This document shows, in pieces, positions 26,201-36,400 of a stretch of DNA of 64,000 nt; the first letter of the stretch is position 1, and each line of letters begins with the position of its first letter. The notes under the pieces were generated by a model, which was not told where the DNA came from, did no database searches, and saw only the letters and a list, made by a program, of their open reading frames with translations. Source of the stretch: Owenia fusiformis (lineage: Eukaryota; Annelida; Polychaeta; Sabellida; Oweniidae); the NCBI GenBank assembly GCA_903813345.2, contig CAIIXF020000001.1, forward strand, positions 25,781,915-25,845,914, written 5' to 3'. The position numbers were made by a program, and so were the translations under genes.

Positions 26201-28762
26201 TTTGTTATTAACTAATTAATGTATTTAATTCTTAACTATGTGTGTACATCAATAATAACAGCTTATAGTAATGAAACATTAATAGATTTAACACCAGTGT
26301 GGGAATATGGCCTGAGACTGGACAAATAACTGATCTTAACAAAAATTTGCCCAGAGTGTTTCAAAGTGGTATTTGGACAAAATTTACAAGACACAAATTT
26401 CCCACACTGTTAGTTACACCATGCTCTCACATCATGTGATCAAAATATTATGGTTAATTTAAATAACTTTTGAATATATCTGTTAGATTGTTATATTAAT
26501 TGTAAATAAATAAAATGTCAAACTTGATAAAATATTTAGAACTATCAAAATTGAGCATATCACTCAAAAAATGTTGAATCTCCCCATATAGCATTTTCAG
26601 TGAACTCCAATGATATTTCAGATCTATCCATAATGAGATTTTTTCATAAGTATCAAAGAGAGAGTCAATATTTGAGTTGGGTGATACAAAATTATGATCA
26701 ATTAAAGTTCTATTCATACCTAGCATATCTGCCCCACCCATACTTCCACCAAAACCATCGTCTTGTATAGGCGCTTGGAATGGATCCACTTCCATGGATT
26801 TCTCTGGAGGTGCTATGACAGAGGAATCATCTTTCTTATGTGAACTATCAAGAAGAATACTGGAAGATCCTGGTTTCTTGAAAAGGGAGTCATCTATGTG
26901 TTCATCACGCAAAAGCTCTCTGTCATCAAACCCAATGTCACCTACAATCAAATCAAGTTTTGTGAAATTACCAGCTTAAAATTACTCAAATTACTTCTAC
27001 TTCAATTATTCTATCAAAATGACAAAATGGTTATACATTATCAGGCTAAGTTACACGTTTAAATTTGAGGCAAAAATTATCTTCATCACCATCAGTTACT
27101 GTTTCTTAAACTTATCTTAATTAGGTAAGCAAAGGCATCAATCCTAACACGAAAGATGAAAAGTTTTGATTTAGAATAATTTATATAGGACAAAGAACAG
27201 AATGACTCACCAAAACCATCATCATTGACTAGAGTAATATTTCCAAAGTCTTCCCTCATTGTAATTTCTTCTGGACGGCTCTGGTTAACTGAGAACTGTG
27301 CCTGCACATCTATATCACTAGAAATGGAGCAAATCAATTTGACTAAAACTTAAACTATTCTGAAACCTCGATTGTTCAGACATGTTACTATACAATTATT
27401 TTTCAACTACTTATAATACTTTACTCAGAAAGCTACTAATTTCTTGGATATAATATTAAGAAATACATATGATATATAAGATACAATGATACATATGATA
27501 TCTAAGATAAAATGCAACTTACTTAAGATCTGCGAGTGTTGTGTCAAAGTCATGGAAGTTTTCAGGTAATGTGATAGCAGCAACTGCAGCTTCTCTATTG
27601 TCTTCAGGTAGATCAACTACACCTGGTCTGAACGCCATCTTAATCTTGACAAATGCCTCATTACAATCTGCTAGGAGATACTTGGCCTTTCTAGAGTAGA
27701 TTCTCACCACACCAAGCAACAAGTGACCAGATGTACGTAAGGCCATCTTTACCTGGAGAGACAAGTAATTTATAATCAAAAGCAAGAATTAAATCATCAA
27801 AACCATTCTTCCAAAGATATATAATGTTGATCGATTTCTCCTGTGTTGCAACATACATATCATTATACTTGTAAATGCATGGTTGGATCATAGCAAATTC
27901 GCTTCCTGATTTGACATTTTACTCCAAAAACTTGGTGGGCGGGAACAAATGATTGCTACCTCAAATCTTAACCAAAGAATCTCATGTATTTCAACCCTTC
28001 CATCGCATAGAATCAATGGAACTTACCACTCCGTTATTTTTTCATCATGTTTCCGATAGCGACAAACAATCTCAATGCTGATTGGTTGATATGAATCCAT
28101 AGTGAAACATACCGAGATTCTCATGAGTCAAAAATGGTTATTTCGTTCAGTACAAAAAGCGGGAATAACCGGGGATTTGTTATAAGACAAGATTGAGACA
28201 GATATCAGTCTAAAAAATGGTATTTTTGTTGCTACCTGAATATGGCAATTTGCTACTTGTTTTTGTAGACAGCACAGGAAAACATCATGAAAAAAATATC
28301 ATGCTTTCTAGAAGGTTTGAGAGATTTTATACCATGTTCAGATGAAAAGTTGAGACATAGTGATTCTAGAGGTATATCTGCATGGTATGGTCAATGTTTC
28401 TACAAAAAGGAAAAAAAACATATTCTGTCAAAACGTCGAAACAAATGAGTACTTACAAGTCTCCTCCCCCCCGAAAATACTCTCATAACGTCATTAACTT
28501 CAGTAAGTTTATGACTTATAAAAGAATGGGCTGTGGACGGTAGCAAATCCTTGCGTAAAAAAAGTTAAGGTCAGTCCCTGGCATGCATTTAATTTTTTTG
28601 CAGATGATCAGTGCTTACCTTAGGCTCTATGATGGCTTCTACACTGCTCTCTACATTGGTTTCAAACACATGAGCCTTGGTCAGCTTTTTATCCCAATGA
28701 GCTGCCAGCCAGATTCTAGCCAATGGCCCCTTCTTACTCAGCACAAAATGAGCATAAAACAT
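23298..28762 (-). CDS. RAD21: Cohesin subunit RAD21 (kleisin)
   Basis: Alpha-kleisin that closes the SMC1-SMC3 ring of cohesin in the nucleus; separase cleaves it at anaphase. Eleven coding exons: 28619-28762, 27523-27752, 27211-27317, 26720-26941, 26060-26134, 25655-25765, 25116-25274, 24561-24784, 24266-24386, 23869-24122, 23298-23579. They total 1929 nt (642 aa; human is 631) and all phases fit. The N-terminal Rad21/Rec8 domain (residues 1 to about 105) starts [20 protein letters not shown]. Central landmarks are [26 protein letters not shown] and the [16 protein letters not shown] block. The C-terminal winged helix shows [10 protein letters not shown] and [15 protein letters not shown]. 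Separase-type sites are kept: DDRELLR, with Arg at residue 172, and EETSR, with Arg at about 483, matching the two human cleavage regions. No 5' UTR exon was identified upstream of 28762. The gene is divergent from the Bfr1-like gene. Confidence 0.95.
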
Positions 28763-29037
28763 GATGCTATTCTCCTTTTACACCAGATTGTAGTTATACT
28801 GAAAGCAAAAAATATTACTGTTTTATAGCTTCTAGTCAAAAGAATTATATCATGGTAAAATGGATTGACCTGTACAGGCAATCTAACAAGCCATTTCAAA
28901 GATTTATTTTTCATAGTTGTCAAGGGAACCTCAAATTTAAAGTTTGTTGACTATGAAAGTGATATCGAACAAATACATTCTCTGATAGAACTTCTATGAA
29001 AGATGCACAGTGTACAAAATCACTTTTTGTGTGACTA

Positions 29038-29832
29038 CCACTGCTCCCAGGATTCCGTGTTTGCAGAGCGCGGACGGAATTTGCCTCTGCCCGCGGAATT
29101 GCAGAATCAACTATTTTGGTCAATTTCCGCGGAATTTTCCGCAGAATCCATATATTTTCCAAAAGTTTAAAAAGTCAGTCTTACCTGTAACAATTTGACA
29201 CGTTTTCAGTCAAATCCCTTGCAGAAATAACCCAAATTATGCGAAGTGAAAATTCTAAACGCCATCGTTTGATTTCTGCCGTTAGATGGCAGCATGTATG
29301 TAGTGACTGAGACTGACTACCTGACTATCACGATATTTTCCCGTTTACTGGTTCGAAAACCATTAGTTTTTCTTTCGGTTCTCGTCAGAAAGTTAAACAA
29401 AGACATAAATTAATAACAGTTATTTATATTATTAAGTTATTGATCGAAAACTTCGAACTCCAATGAGATATTACACTTAAAACCTGATTTACATATATCG
29501 TGATTCCCATTATGCGCCCGATCCTCCGTGTTTGAAGTTTCGAAAAATGTGAAATTTGATTAATTACAGCATTTTCATGGAAATGGAACTTTCAGTGGTC
29601 AAATTTGTTTGTGGCAGGGTTTAACATGTAGGAATATGATTATCAAATCATGTTTTTAGAATATATGATACTGTTCTTGTTAAACCAATCTTGATTTTTT
29701 TATAATAACCGTAAAAAATGCCGCGGATATCCGCTGAATTTCTGCAGAATTAGCCCTTTCTTCTTGCAGAATTCACTAATTTCACTTGCAGAATTGAGCA
29801 TTTTAACTTGCAGAAAACTGGGGGGAGTGGAC
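29038..29832. mobile_element. Possible hAT-like element, CAGAATT-rich ends
   Basis: The left end CCACTGCTCCCAGGATTC and right end GAAAACTGGGGGGAGTGG are approximately inverted. Both are followed inward by repeated TTGCAGAATT and CCGCGGAATT motifs. The interior is non-coding. No target duplication was resolved, so the boundaries are tentative. It lies upstream of RAD21. Confidence 0.35.
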
Positions 29833-30059
29833 TACATTGTACAACGAACCCCATGACTTTTTTGAACCGCATGCAATTTTATTAGTCTAAAAACATTGGC
29901 ATCACTGCACTCACAATTTTAGAACAATCGTTGTTCGCTGCATTAGCAATGTTACGTCCATTGCATCAGTTTGAAAGATTTATCACTTACAACAATATAT
30001 AAACACTAACAAGATGTTTCGATATCAACCTCCTTAAATATATATAACAATTGATTAGA

Positions 30060-30240
30060 ACGGGGATATAAGCTGATAATCTGCAAATGTGTTCATAAAG
30101 GTATGTTTTATATAATTGTGCAATAACAACTGTGCATGTGTCACCATGATTTACAAATACTGAATATCAGGGTGACTGTAAAGAATCACTCAAAGCCGGA
30201 ATATAGAGAAGGCTTTGGACCTAAAGTAAGGCTAGGTAAT
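30060..30240. repeat. Copy 1 of a roughly 175-bp dispersed repeat
   Basis: Shares with 35115-35295 the blocks CATAAAGGTATRTTTYATAT, ACTGTGCRTGTGWCAC, ATGATTTACAA and ACTCAAAGCCGGAATATAGA, the last continuing into GAAGGCTTTGGACC. AAAGCC and GGCTTT could pair as a small stem. Function unknown. Confidence 0.55.
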
Positions 30241-30301
30241 AGTATATAACTAGGCCAAATCCAGTCCCCATTGGATGTAGGCTCAATGAAGTACTTTACT
30301 C

Positions 30302-30883
30302 AAATCACTTATTCTGGTGACCAGTTCATATGGTTAAAATTAGTGTTGTCGCGATGTGCCATCATCGTACATCGAGAAAAAGTCCACTGAAATACCGAAC
30401 GCCAATGCACTAAAATACCGAATAGAACAAATTAATAAGAGTATGCTGGTACATCCGGGAACTTCTAGTAACGGTAAAATGAAAGTAAAGTAATTTTTAG
30501 ATTAATGGTTCACTTCGACTAACTAAAACAGTTTTAAAGCGAAAGAATATCAGAAAACATTGGAAAATGAAATAAGACATGAGAAAGGTAAGCGATTTGT
30601 GTCAAAATAAGATAAGGGAAAATTTTTAGCAAATTAAATTTTTTTTAAAAACAGACATCGATGCATCGCCAGAATCAGCTTAGGCGATGTATATCGCGAT
30701 GTATCGATTAATCGCGACAACACTAGTTAAAATAACGAAATGATCTAATGTTAACATGTGTCTACTTACCAGTTTGTTCTATGTCATCCGACTATGTAAC
30801 TGGTAAGTAGACACATGGTAACATCACATCATTTCGTTATTTTAACCATATGAACTGGTCACCAGAATAAGTGATTTGACGCT
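30302..30883. repeat. Foldback repeat interrupted by a hAT MITE
   Basis: The left arm (30302-30340 plus 30726-30777) and right arm (about 30797-30880) are inverted copies. They share CAAATCACTTATTCTGGTGA, CCAGTTCATATGG, ATAACGAAATGAT and AAGTAGACACATG-type segments. The loop between them is about 20 bp. The left arm is split by the MITE at 30341-30725. Confidence 0.75.
30341..30725. mobile_element. hAT MITE, 385 bp, 8-bp target duplication
   Basis: The ends TAGTGTTGTCGCGAT and ATCGCGACAACACTA are exact inverted repeats, with GATGTATCGATTAATCG-like subterminal sequence. GTTAAAAT flanks it at 30333-30340 and 30726-30733. The unoccupied site (single GTTAAAAT in inverted orientation) is preserved in the other palindrome arm near 30838-30850. 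This makes the insertion unambiguous. Confidence 0.9.
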
Positions 30884-30914
30884 AAGACAAGAAGCGTAGG
30901 AGATGGTCTTGGGA

Positions 30915-32415
30915 CTTACTCACTTCGAGAGCCATGTTTGATTTTGAAACTTATGGCTCTCAAACGGGGAAGTGAACAGCTGATTAAAAGTGACCTTTGA
31001 AATCGAATTAAGTCGATCCGCGGCTTACTTTTGGTCCATTACTGTGTCTTACATCAGTATCATCAATCCGTGTAAGTATTGGAGCGCTGAAGTACTTCCT
31101 TTTCGATCAAGACTTGTAATTGTTAGTTGAGTGAATGTTTTTACTGCTAAATTCCAATATGGCGTTTTCTGCTCGGACATTTTTGTAAATCTCTGGAGGT
31201 TGTCCGAACCTAACTAATTCTCAAAATTAATTTCGTTCGTTCCGTATCTCGCTCCTAGCAAACCGCCATATTGGAAATAGGTCTAAAAAACATTCACTCG
31301 ATGAACAATTTACAAGTCTTGATCAAAAAAGAACTATTTCAGCGCTCTAATACTTACACGGATTGATGATACTGATGTAAGACACAGTTAGATCTAGAGA
31401 CCAAAAGTAAGCCGCGGATCGACTTCATTTGATTTCAAAGGTCACAATCATTCAGCTGTCCAAATGCTCCGTGGGAAAGCTACTATATCAAAATCCAAAT
31501 AGCTTTCGCAGGAAGTAACTTGGGACTAGATAAGAAGCAGCCTAGGGTTAGATAACTGGACCAGAAAGGTTTGGAGTTACTTCCTGCGAAAGCTATTTGG
31601 ATTTTGATATAATAGCTTTCCCACGGAGCATTTGGACAGCTCAATGATCGTGACCTTTGAAATCGAATTAAGTCGATCCGTGGCTTACTTTTGGTCTCTA
31701 ACTGTGTCTTACATCAGTATCATCAATCCGTGTAAGTATTGGAGCGCTGGAGTACTTCTTTTTCGATCAAGACTTGTAATTGTTAGTCGAGTGAATCGTT
31801 TTACTGCCAAATTCCAATATGGCAGTTTCTGCTCGGACATTTTCGTAAATCTCCGGAGGTTGTCCGAACCTAACTAATTCTCAAAATTCATTTCGTTCGT
31901 TGCGTATCTCGCACCTAGCAAACAGCCATATTGGAAATAGGTCTAAAAAACTTTCACTCGATGAACAATTTACAAGTCTTGATCGATAAAGAAGTACTCC
32001 AGCGCTCCAATACAGTTGGGGACAAAAATAAATGACAGGTCGATTTTCGATCACCATTTCCTAATTATGGTGGTCTGAAAGCCCATAATTTCCAATATTG
32101 TCTAGATATATATCCCTTAAAATTTGTATATTTTACATTTTGTATAATCTCATCCACTGATGTATGGCCTCTTGTAAATTCTCTTATTTTTAACATGGGA
32201 AATCCTCACTTCAGCAAATCCACCTGTCATTTATTTATGTCCCCAACTGTACTTACACGGATTGGTGATACTGATGTAAGACACAGTTAGAGACCAAAAG
32301 TAAGCCGCGGATCGACTTAATTCGATTTCAAAGGTCACTATTGATCAGCTGTTCACTTCTCCGTTTGAGAGCCATACGTTTCAAAATCTAACATGGCTCT
32401 CGAAGTGAGTAAGTT
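30915..32415. repeat. Nested palindrome complex, about 1.5 kb
   Basis: Outer arms 30915-30985 and 32340-32415 (ACTCACTTCGAGAGCCATG and its inverse) enclose two units of about 460 bp, 30990-31444 and 31650-32335. Each unit is itself an inverted repeat about an ATTCTCAAAATTAATTTCG-type centre. The two units are inverted across a further palindrome centred near 31540, with arms 31450-31510 and 31570-31640 carrying CGCAGGAAGTAACTT or its inverse. Read outward, the order is P-L-L'-C-C'-R-R'-P'. Identity between copies is high. No coding frame is seen. Confidence 0.8.
32013..32249. mobile_element. Tc1/mariner-type MITE, 237 bp, TA target
   Basis: The ends CAGTTGGGGACAAAAATAAA and the inverse TTTATTTATGTCCCCAACTG lie between TA dinucleotides (32011-32012 and 32250-32251). 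The homologous uninterrupted site with a single TA is present at about 31352-31358 in the sister unit, proving the insertion point. There is no transposase inside. Confidence 0.9.
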
Positions 32416-33240
32416 TGGAGGATTTGGTGACCTACTTTTATTTAGCCTAGGCCTACATCTCTGTACACTAGGCATATGCACTAGCCTAGGCTAGTATAGA
32501 AATCTAGCTCGACATGAGTAAATATATAAAGACGTTTTTATTCATAATTTCAATATCTATCGTAAATGAAAAAATAAAGGAACAGATTGATGAGAAATTC
32601 TTGAAATTTTTATTATTTTTCTTGGCGATGTTCGGCATGAAAGTTCCCCGTTTATTTTCAAAAAACTTACCTCAAGAAGACGTTTCTGAAATGCCTGATT
32701 ACATCTGCAATCTTGCTGCATACACAATATGTTCAGATCTTATATAATATCGTTGATATCTTGAAAATATGTGAGCAAGTACTATCAATTTTGTCCAAGA
32801 TGGCGTCACTCTGTGTTCCCGCTCAAGAAAATGTTCGAAAATGGCCGATTCACGTAAAAATAATTACGCACGGAATCAAGTACTATGAATGAAAACTTGA
32901 TATCGTTGCATAAGCAGGTATCATATGCCAATTATTTTTGAAGTTAATGGTGAAATAATATAATGCCCTGATATTTAATGTATAAAAGTATACAGATCGC
33001 TTCAACGTGAATCTATATGTTGACCTAGATATGTGTAACAGCGGATTGATATTTTGCAATCAAAACACAAACCAAACACATTTATTGATTAGCTCCAATT
33101 TCTCTCTATTTCTTTGTAAAAACGCCTAAAATTTGTTGAAGATGCATTGAATTATGATACTTATGAATCAAGTAATAATAAACGAACTGCGAAATTGATC
33201 ATATTGCAGGATATCACAAGAAATTGGCGTCTGAACAGCA
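32416..33240. other. Intergenic upstream of the Bfr1-like gene
   Basis: Contains a YY1-like AAGATGGCG site at about 32798 and a 77-codon open frame at 32514-32747 with no recognisable homology. A CCTAGGC-rich imperfect palindrome lies at 32440-32500. No exon was recognised. Confidence 0.4.
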
Positions 33241-33310
33241 TGACCTTTAAAGGTCATCAAAGGGGTCAACATGTACTCTGACGTCACGTGATACCAATAT
33301 TTTCAAGATG
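33241..33310 (+). promoter_or_regulatory. Candidate promoter of the Bfr1-like gene
   Basis: TGACCTTTAAAGGTCA (33241-33256) is a perfect everted pair of AGGTCA half-sites with 4-bp spacing. A further GGGTCA follows 6 bp later. CTGACGTCACGTGAT (33279-33292) combines a full CRE (TGACGTCA) with an overlapping CACGTG E-box. A YY1-like CAAGATGGTG follows at about 33305. The ATG is about 100-170 bp downstream. Transcription start was not determined. Confidence 0.45.
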
Positions 33311-33407
33311 GTGAGAGTAAAAAAAGCTTGAGTTGCAAATCTTTTTATAATTTGATGAATGTAGAAGGGATCCGCACTAAAATTGATAACAGACAATCAC
33401 ATGAACA

Positions 33408-36400
33408 ATGGCTAGTGCTGAAGAAAGCACTGAGGGAGAAGAAAAAGCTGTTGATAAAGAGGCGGTTGCTGCAGGTAAGTTTGTAAACATGTGTCCTGAT
33501 GAATCACAACTTTTGGCGAGAAATCATTTCTGGAATTTATTGTTTCATCATCAGTTTAGAATCAATGATTCAGTTAGGAGTCTTTCTAACTGAGCCCTGG
33601 ATTTGTGCATTTATTCATCCATATTAGCTCTACTTCACTTGCATGTTTCTCTCAATTTTTATATCACAACTTTCTGTTTTTTGCTTTTCTGCCACTGGAT
33701 TTCCAGTAGATGTCTAAGTTCAATAAGAATTTATGGTAGTTTACTGTAATTGACCCAACTTGTTTCCATTCTGTTGGTTTGAGTGACCACAACATTGTAG
33801 GTGAACATCTATAGTTCCAAAGACCCTCTGATTATTGCAATCTGTGAACCCTTCCCAAGGCATTTGATAAGGGTCACGTAGGGCCGTGCCATTCGACCGG
33901 AATCGGTCCGAACCGCGGACTTTTGTTAAAATACCGGAATTCGGAATTTTAATATCATGTTCCGAAGGGTTTCGGAACAATATCGGACCCTTACCTTAGT
34001 ACTTGCTTTGAATCGTTAATATCCGTGACCATTGTTCCTCCAGTGATGTTTTCCTTCAAACTACATCCAATTTGCATGTGTATTACTCGCATAAACAAAA
34101 TAAATAGCGGAGAAATCAACAGAAATCAAGTTTTGTTTTACGAACTTTGACCTTCGGATTTCATTGGAAGTAGGAATCGACGGGGCGAAAATACTCATAG
34201 ATAAATGAATAAATTTACTTTTCCATGACGTCTTACAATCTAACAGCGTTAATTAATTACATTTTAACTCTTACAATATATATATGCCGCCATTTTGTTC
34301 ACTTTAACATTTGAATCGTTAATTTTGGTCTTACTTTCAAACGAAAAAGCAGTTTGAATTCAAATTTTGTAATCAAGACATCAAGAACATCGAGAGAGCA
34401 TCGATGTTGCATTCTGGGACCCAATCCTCCTTGGGTTTCACAGTTTTTCAATTTCGTTGATTTCGTTTCAAAACTTTTTCAATTACGCATGCGCATTATG
34501 GTCAGAGCAGCCGGAAGTGAAAACAAGTAGAAAAAAGATCGAATTTTCTCTCTTTTTACAGATTTTAGAGTCTATTTCTTTCGTAAAAACATTCAAACTT
34601 GCTTGACAGGAAAGGTAAGTGTTAACCTGACAAACTTGGACGACGATATCGTCATGATCGCCGTCGAACTCACTCATACATAATTATTTTCATTTGTGAA
34701 CCAAAAGGGGTTCCGAAAGTTCCGATTCCGTGAGACCAAGTTCCGGTTCCGATTCCGAACCGTCCGAACCGGTTCCGGCACAGCCCTATTTAAAGGGTGT
34801 GTCTTACTCGAGTCTCTAGCTTACAGCTAGATGTAACTTCATTGATTTCGTATGTAATCGTATTTCGTATGTAAAAATGCTACACGCACCTAGAAATCAT
34901 TTTTAATAAATTTTATAAATATATTTAAGAATATTAATTATATTTAGGATGAAGCATTGCATGTCTGGATTTAGATATTTCAAAATTTCTTTTCGGAGTT
35001 CGACAGATGGTGAAATTTACTCGCTGTAGCTAAAAATGGCTTCCGGTTCCGAACGTGAATAAATGGAGGAAACTTTGAAATTATTCTCGCTAAAAGAAAT
35101 CAAATATAACAATAGATTCAGACGGAGATGTGTGCTGATGTTTCTCAAATCTATACATAAAGGTATATTTCATATTATTATGCCGTATTTACTGTGCGTG
35201 TGACACAATGATTTACAATATTTACAATACCAAGGCAGCTCAATCTTTCGACTCAAAGCCGGAATATAGAGAAGGCTTTGGACCGAAGTAAGGTGTGTCC
35301 ATCTTACAAGAATATCTCAGAGTAATAGACATATTTTCTTGCTGAGAAAATTGCCATTGATATCTGTTATAAATTGGGAAATGTTTTGGCTGTGTGCATT
35401 GCAACTCCAAAATCTACGTTAAATTCAATTTTGAAAGCTTCTTTGCAATCGTCCAATGATCTCTATGATTTCCAAGAAAACCATTTTGACCTCCCCATTG
35501 TAAAATCAACATTTTTCTCTTAGCTCAAAATTTTAATTCCGGGTTAATGACTTAAAGAAGTTCCGTAATTAATGGCTTCCTAATTTGAGTCTCATGTTAA
35601 TTATTTTCAGGTACACATAATTACTCATTCTATACATGGTCTAAGACATTCAGTTCGGCACTAAGAGTGTGTATAAATAGCATTAATAAACATTTTACTT
35701 AAAATTAAAAAGGAGAAAATTCAGTGACCTACATTTTTTCCCTTTTGAAAAATAGGTCACTGAGATTTTCTTTATTTTCATACATTGAAGAAAAATATTC
35801 ACCCTCTCATGATGTAGATTGTAGATACATAAATGTACTTTTTGTGCAAAACTGAAAGATGTACGTGTAAACCATGTATGGAATGAAGGTGCATTAATGA
35901 CACCTTTATACCCTACCCTTTCGCGCCTTTTGAAAATACAACAGGAATTCAGAAAAGGTATTTTTTCAACCAATTATTTCTTATCGATCAGTGTAATTAA
36001 TTATTTTGTGACTATCCAGAAAATTATTAATTTTGTCATACAGTTGTGAAATTAACACCTGTAGAATAAGAGTTGTCAATTGGTATATAGATAAATTAAA
36101 ATCACACATCCATTTGTAAAAAATGAAGGAATACCAAAATTTTCCCCACTCACTAATAATGCTCATGTTTAACTGTTTGATTAATTATCCCATCGAACAA
36201 AGTTCGGAGGGCTATAACTCAAATACCGTTGGCCAGATTTTGTTCATATTTTGTACACATATACCCTATGGGGGTAGAAGTTCTGCTTTAAAGCCGATGG
36301 TTTAAAAATGGCGGCCATTTTAGTGCCGATTTCACAGTAATTTAGGTGCAATATGTAAAACTGTAATAGCTATATGTTTTAAATGTAAAAAAATTATATA

